A stretch of DNA of 15,075 nucleotides from Caldifarciminota bacterium. Its GTDB lineage: Bacteria > Hydrothermota > Tepidihabitantia > B3-TA06 > JALVRC01. The notes under the pieces were generated by a model. It was not told the origin of the DNA. It did not search any database and was given only the letters and a program-made list of their open reading frames with translations. A program made the translations under genes and the position numbers. The stretch is from NCBI GenBank assembly GCA_027025255.1, contig JALVRC010000078.1:1-15075 (forward strand). The letters are read 5' to 3'. Within the stretch, counting starts at the first letter, position 1. The number at the start of each line of letters is the position of its first letter. This document shows, piece by piece, positions 13,514 to 15,075 of this stretch.

Positions 13514-14029
13514 TTATACAAAAAACGAAATTATTATTATGATTATAAGGTAAACAAAGGTATTTATTTCTTCTTTAACGCCTGAAAAGCTGTATGTTTG
13601 CCATTGTTTTCTATCAAAGTATGGAATGTTTTTCAAATAGCTTCTGTATTCTAAAAATCTTTTTTTAAGATAATTGGATTCGTAAATACTGAAAAAAGAA
13701 TACATTAGAATAAAGGCAAATAAAATAGCATATTTTATATAGTTTTGAGGATTTAAAAGGATAAGCATGCCAGCGGTGATAAATAAATTACCTATATAAA
13801 GAGGATGAGGGAATATAGAATAGGGGCCTTTAGTAAATATTTTTACATTTTTTCCCTGTCTTAAGGTTTTATCTATATACATATGCGTTAAAATTCTTAA
13901 AGACAGACCTTCTATAATTAAGATAATCGCCGTAAGGGAAAAAATAGGATGAGCATTAGCGAGTGTTATAACACTCGCTAATGCTCCAATGAATCCTCTA
14001 TTTTTAAAGAAGAAATCGTACGTTTTAAT
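13514..14029 (-). CDS. Isoprenylcysteine carboxyl methyltransferase family membrane protein
   Basis: A small integral-membrane, SAM-dependent methyltransferase-like protein of the ICMT/PEMT superfamily. Seen: TKGPYSIFPHPLYIG (residues 66-80 from the upstream start), a following membrane segment, SIYESNYLKKRFLEY with its conserved Glu, and a C-terminal hydrophobic tail. The first ATG (13882) would give only 122 residues. The frame stays open to 14032, and the added sequence (KNRGFIGAL..., then LIIEGLSLRILTHMYIDK) looks like the family's normal N-terminal membrane region. No ATG, GTG or TTG exists there; ATT at 14029, overlapping the lipoprotein stop as ATTAA, would give 171 residues, a usual length. 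The Arg of the common RHP motif is Pro74. Substrate unknown. Family call is firm, start is uncertain. Confidence 0.75.
   Translation of the reverse strand: MKTYDFFFKNRGFIGALASVITLANAHPIFSLTAIILIIEGLSLRILTHMYIDKTLRQGKNVKIFTKGPYSIFPHPLYIGNLFITAGMLILLNPQNYIKYAILFAFILMYSFFSIYESNYLKKRFLEYRSYLKNIPYFDRKQWQTYSFSGVKEEINTFVYLIIIIIISFFV
13939..13986 (-). terminator. Perfect 36-bp palindrome followed by T6
   Basis: Positions 13951-13986 form an exact 18+18 palindrome with arm GAGCATTAGCGAGTGTTA and its complement, with no spacer. On the minus strand six bases (ATCCTA) and then six Ts (13944-13939) follow, as in an intrinsic terminator with a slightly distant T-run. It lies 39 nt after the lipoprotein stop and would end that transcript or attenuate read-through. 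It also lies inside the extended methyltransferase reading frame (residues 15-27). The palindrome is certain; the termination role is an inference. A protein-binding site is the alternative. Confidence 0.65.
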
Positions 14030-14942
14030 CTTCTAATTGAGTATCATCTACATTGCCATCGCTGGCTTTCTTAATGATGTATGGTACAGCAACACCAAAC
14101 GCAGAATACTCAGCGTCAGTTCCGTTGGTTAGTACATCCATACAGATATAGTCAAACCCCGCAATCCTTACAGCCGGTGTTCTAATTATACTGTCCTCAG
14201 CTGTGAGCCATTTTTTTGTAAAGTGGCCTGTTTCTGTGTCCAGAATCATTCTTCTCCTTATATGACATCTTCTTGTCCTGAATCTTGGCCTTGCCACATG
14301 GAAGAACATCCATCCTGGATCACCAGATACAGTAATATCCAATGTCACTGTATCGCCTGGAGGGAAAGTAAACACGTTCTCTCTTGCAATAAAGGATGAA
14401 AAATCATCAAGTGTGTATGATTTACCAGAGGTAGATGTTGCAACTATCTTTTCAATTTTTAGATTATCTTTTCCTTTAGTCCAGATTTTAAGCGGAGTAA
14501 ATGCCTGGATACGCCAGCCTTTATCAACTTTCTTTAGTACGATTTCTCTGTGGAACGTATCTGCAAAATCATGTTGATAGATTAAGGAATCACCACCTAA
14601 GGTATTTTTAACATATATTTTACCTGTAGTTACACCGTCAAAACTTGCATATGCGGAATCTCCGGTGATTTCAATCTTTATATATTTTGTGATTGGTCTA
14701 TTAATTTTCCTTACGTAGTTTATATCAGGGAAAGGAAGTATGCTATCTTCTTGAATCCCTGAAAAGCTGTATACTCCTCCAGGGTTAGTACTCTCATCGT
14801 CTTGAGGTATAACAGATCCATCAGCAGTAAATAAGGACGATTCAAGTAGCTGTAATATGTCGTTCTCATCACTATTTGCGTTTTGTCCACAGCTTACAAA
14901 CATAATAGCAATAACCATTACAACATATATAAGCTTTTTCAT
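14025..14942 (-). CDS. Uncharacterised lipoprotein with NTF2-like pattern and Arg cluster
   Basis: A 305-residue predicted lipoprotein. The N-terminus MKKLIYVVMVIAIMFVSCGQ has a basic start, a hydrophobic core and a lipobox-like FVSC with C18 as the acylation site; Gly at +2 does not argue for inner-membrane retention. An acidic low-complexity linker follows (about 22-55). Residues about 88-155 (KIEITGDSAYASFDG ... REIVLKKVDKGWRIQAF) resemble the strand pattern of NTF2-like/SnoaL folds, a weak inference. A later beta-rich part contains an unusual basic cluster at 218-231 (eight Arg in 14 residues). AAGGAGGAA (14946-14954) lies 5 nt before the ATG. The stop overlaps the possible ATT start of the methyltransferase. 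No named family recognised. Confidence 0.8.
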   Translation of the reverse strand: MKKLIYVVMVIAIMFVSCGQNANSDENDILQLLESSLFTADGSVIPQDDESTNPGGVYSFSGIQEDSILPFPDINYVRKINRPITKYIKIEITGDSAYASFDGVTTGKIYVKNTLGGDSLIYQHDFADTFHREIVLKKVDKGWRIQAFTPLKIWTKGKDNLKIEKIVATSTSGKSYTLDDFSSFIARENVFTFPPGDTVTLDITVSGDPGWMFFHVARPRFRTRRCHIRRRMILDTETGHFTKKWLTAEDSIIRTPAVRIAGFDYICMDVLTNGTDAEYSAFGVAVPYIIKKASDGNVDDTQLED

Positions 14943-15075
14943 TTATTCCTCCTTTTTCGGTTAATGTTTTTTTTTATAAGCTCCTGTTTTATTGCTCCTT
15001 CTGCTAAAAGGAACAGAAGCTTTTGTTTGGGGGTTAGGTATTTAAAAATCTCCTCCCTTTAATTTTGTAGTACTT
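14943..15075 (-). other. Upstream region of the lipoprotein gene with a possible small ORF
   Basis: On the minus strand a GGGAGGAG (15057-15050) is followed by a frame that stays open for 36 codons and ends in a TGA overlapping the lipoprotein ATG (ATGA). It would encode a basic, helical-looking peptide (KYLTPKQKLLFLLAEGAIKQ in the first part) but has no ATG, GTG or TTG; an ATT lies at 15049-15047, only 2 nt after GGAGG. It may be a leader peptide, the tail of a gene with a rare start, or chance. No promoter can be placed with confidence before the window edge. Confidence 0.3.

Noticed and set aside
13951..13986. Palindrome considered as part of a mobile element or phage attachment site
   Set aside because: No transposase or integrase gene, no flanking direct repeats, and no second copy of the arm found in the window.

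Overview
The window is AT-rich DNA from what looks like a diderm (outer-membrane) anaerobic bacterium. The evidence is a lipoprotein signal, four small outer-membrane beta-barrel-like proteins, two ferredoxin-type proteins, and an archaeal-type (ApgM) phosphoglycerate mutase in place of the usual bacterial enzymes. This mix suits an uncultivated thermophile-like lineage of the WOR-3 kind, but that placement is a guess and no single gene here proves it. There are no insertion sequences, phage genes or CRISPR arrays.

Plus strand, 1-9664: one tight run of seven genes, each starting within 5 nt of, or overlapping, the previous stop. Order: DUF362/ferredoxin protein, CHASE2 membrane sensor with a decayed class III cyclase domain, scpA (chromosome condensation), apgM (glycolysis), purH and guaA (purine synthesis), and a membrane GAF-GAF-GGDEF diguanylate cyclase. 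The run starts from a promoter at 38-65 wrapped in inverted repeats and placed so close to the ATG that the mRNA is probably leaderless. GuaA makes GMP, the precursor of the GTP used by the diguanylate cyclase whose gene overlaps guaA by 50 nt. IMP/GMP supply and c-di-GMP signalling are therefore co-expressed, together with a nucleotide-cyclase-like sensor that has lost its catalytic residues.

Junction, 9662-9867: tRNA-Glu(CUC) lies on the minus strand and shares its last three bases with the TAG stop of the diguanylate cyclase gene. It has its own strong promoter (TTGACT-16-TATAAT). The rest of this gap holds nothing I can identify.

Minus strand, 15075 down to 9868: a surface/envelope region. 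In order of transcription: an orphan lipoprotein, an isoprenylcysteine-carboxyl-methyltransferase-family membrane protein, four overlapping divergent beta-barrel paralogues, a flavodoxin-ferredoxin (EFR1-type) protein, and an NAD-dependent epimerase. The methyltransferase reading frame continues about 49 codons upstream of its first ATG, with family-like sequence, and seems to begin at an ATT; a perfect 36-bp palindrome lies inside that extension. The four barrels start from a consensus promoter (TTGACA-16-TATAAT) with the same leaderless geometry as the plus-strand operon.

Most useful points to check: the two leaderless promoters, the pseudo-cyclase, the ATT-start methyltransferase with its internal palindrome, the tRNA/stop-codon overlap with its G1-U72 pair, and the tandem barrel array.
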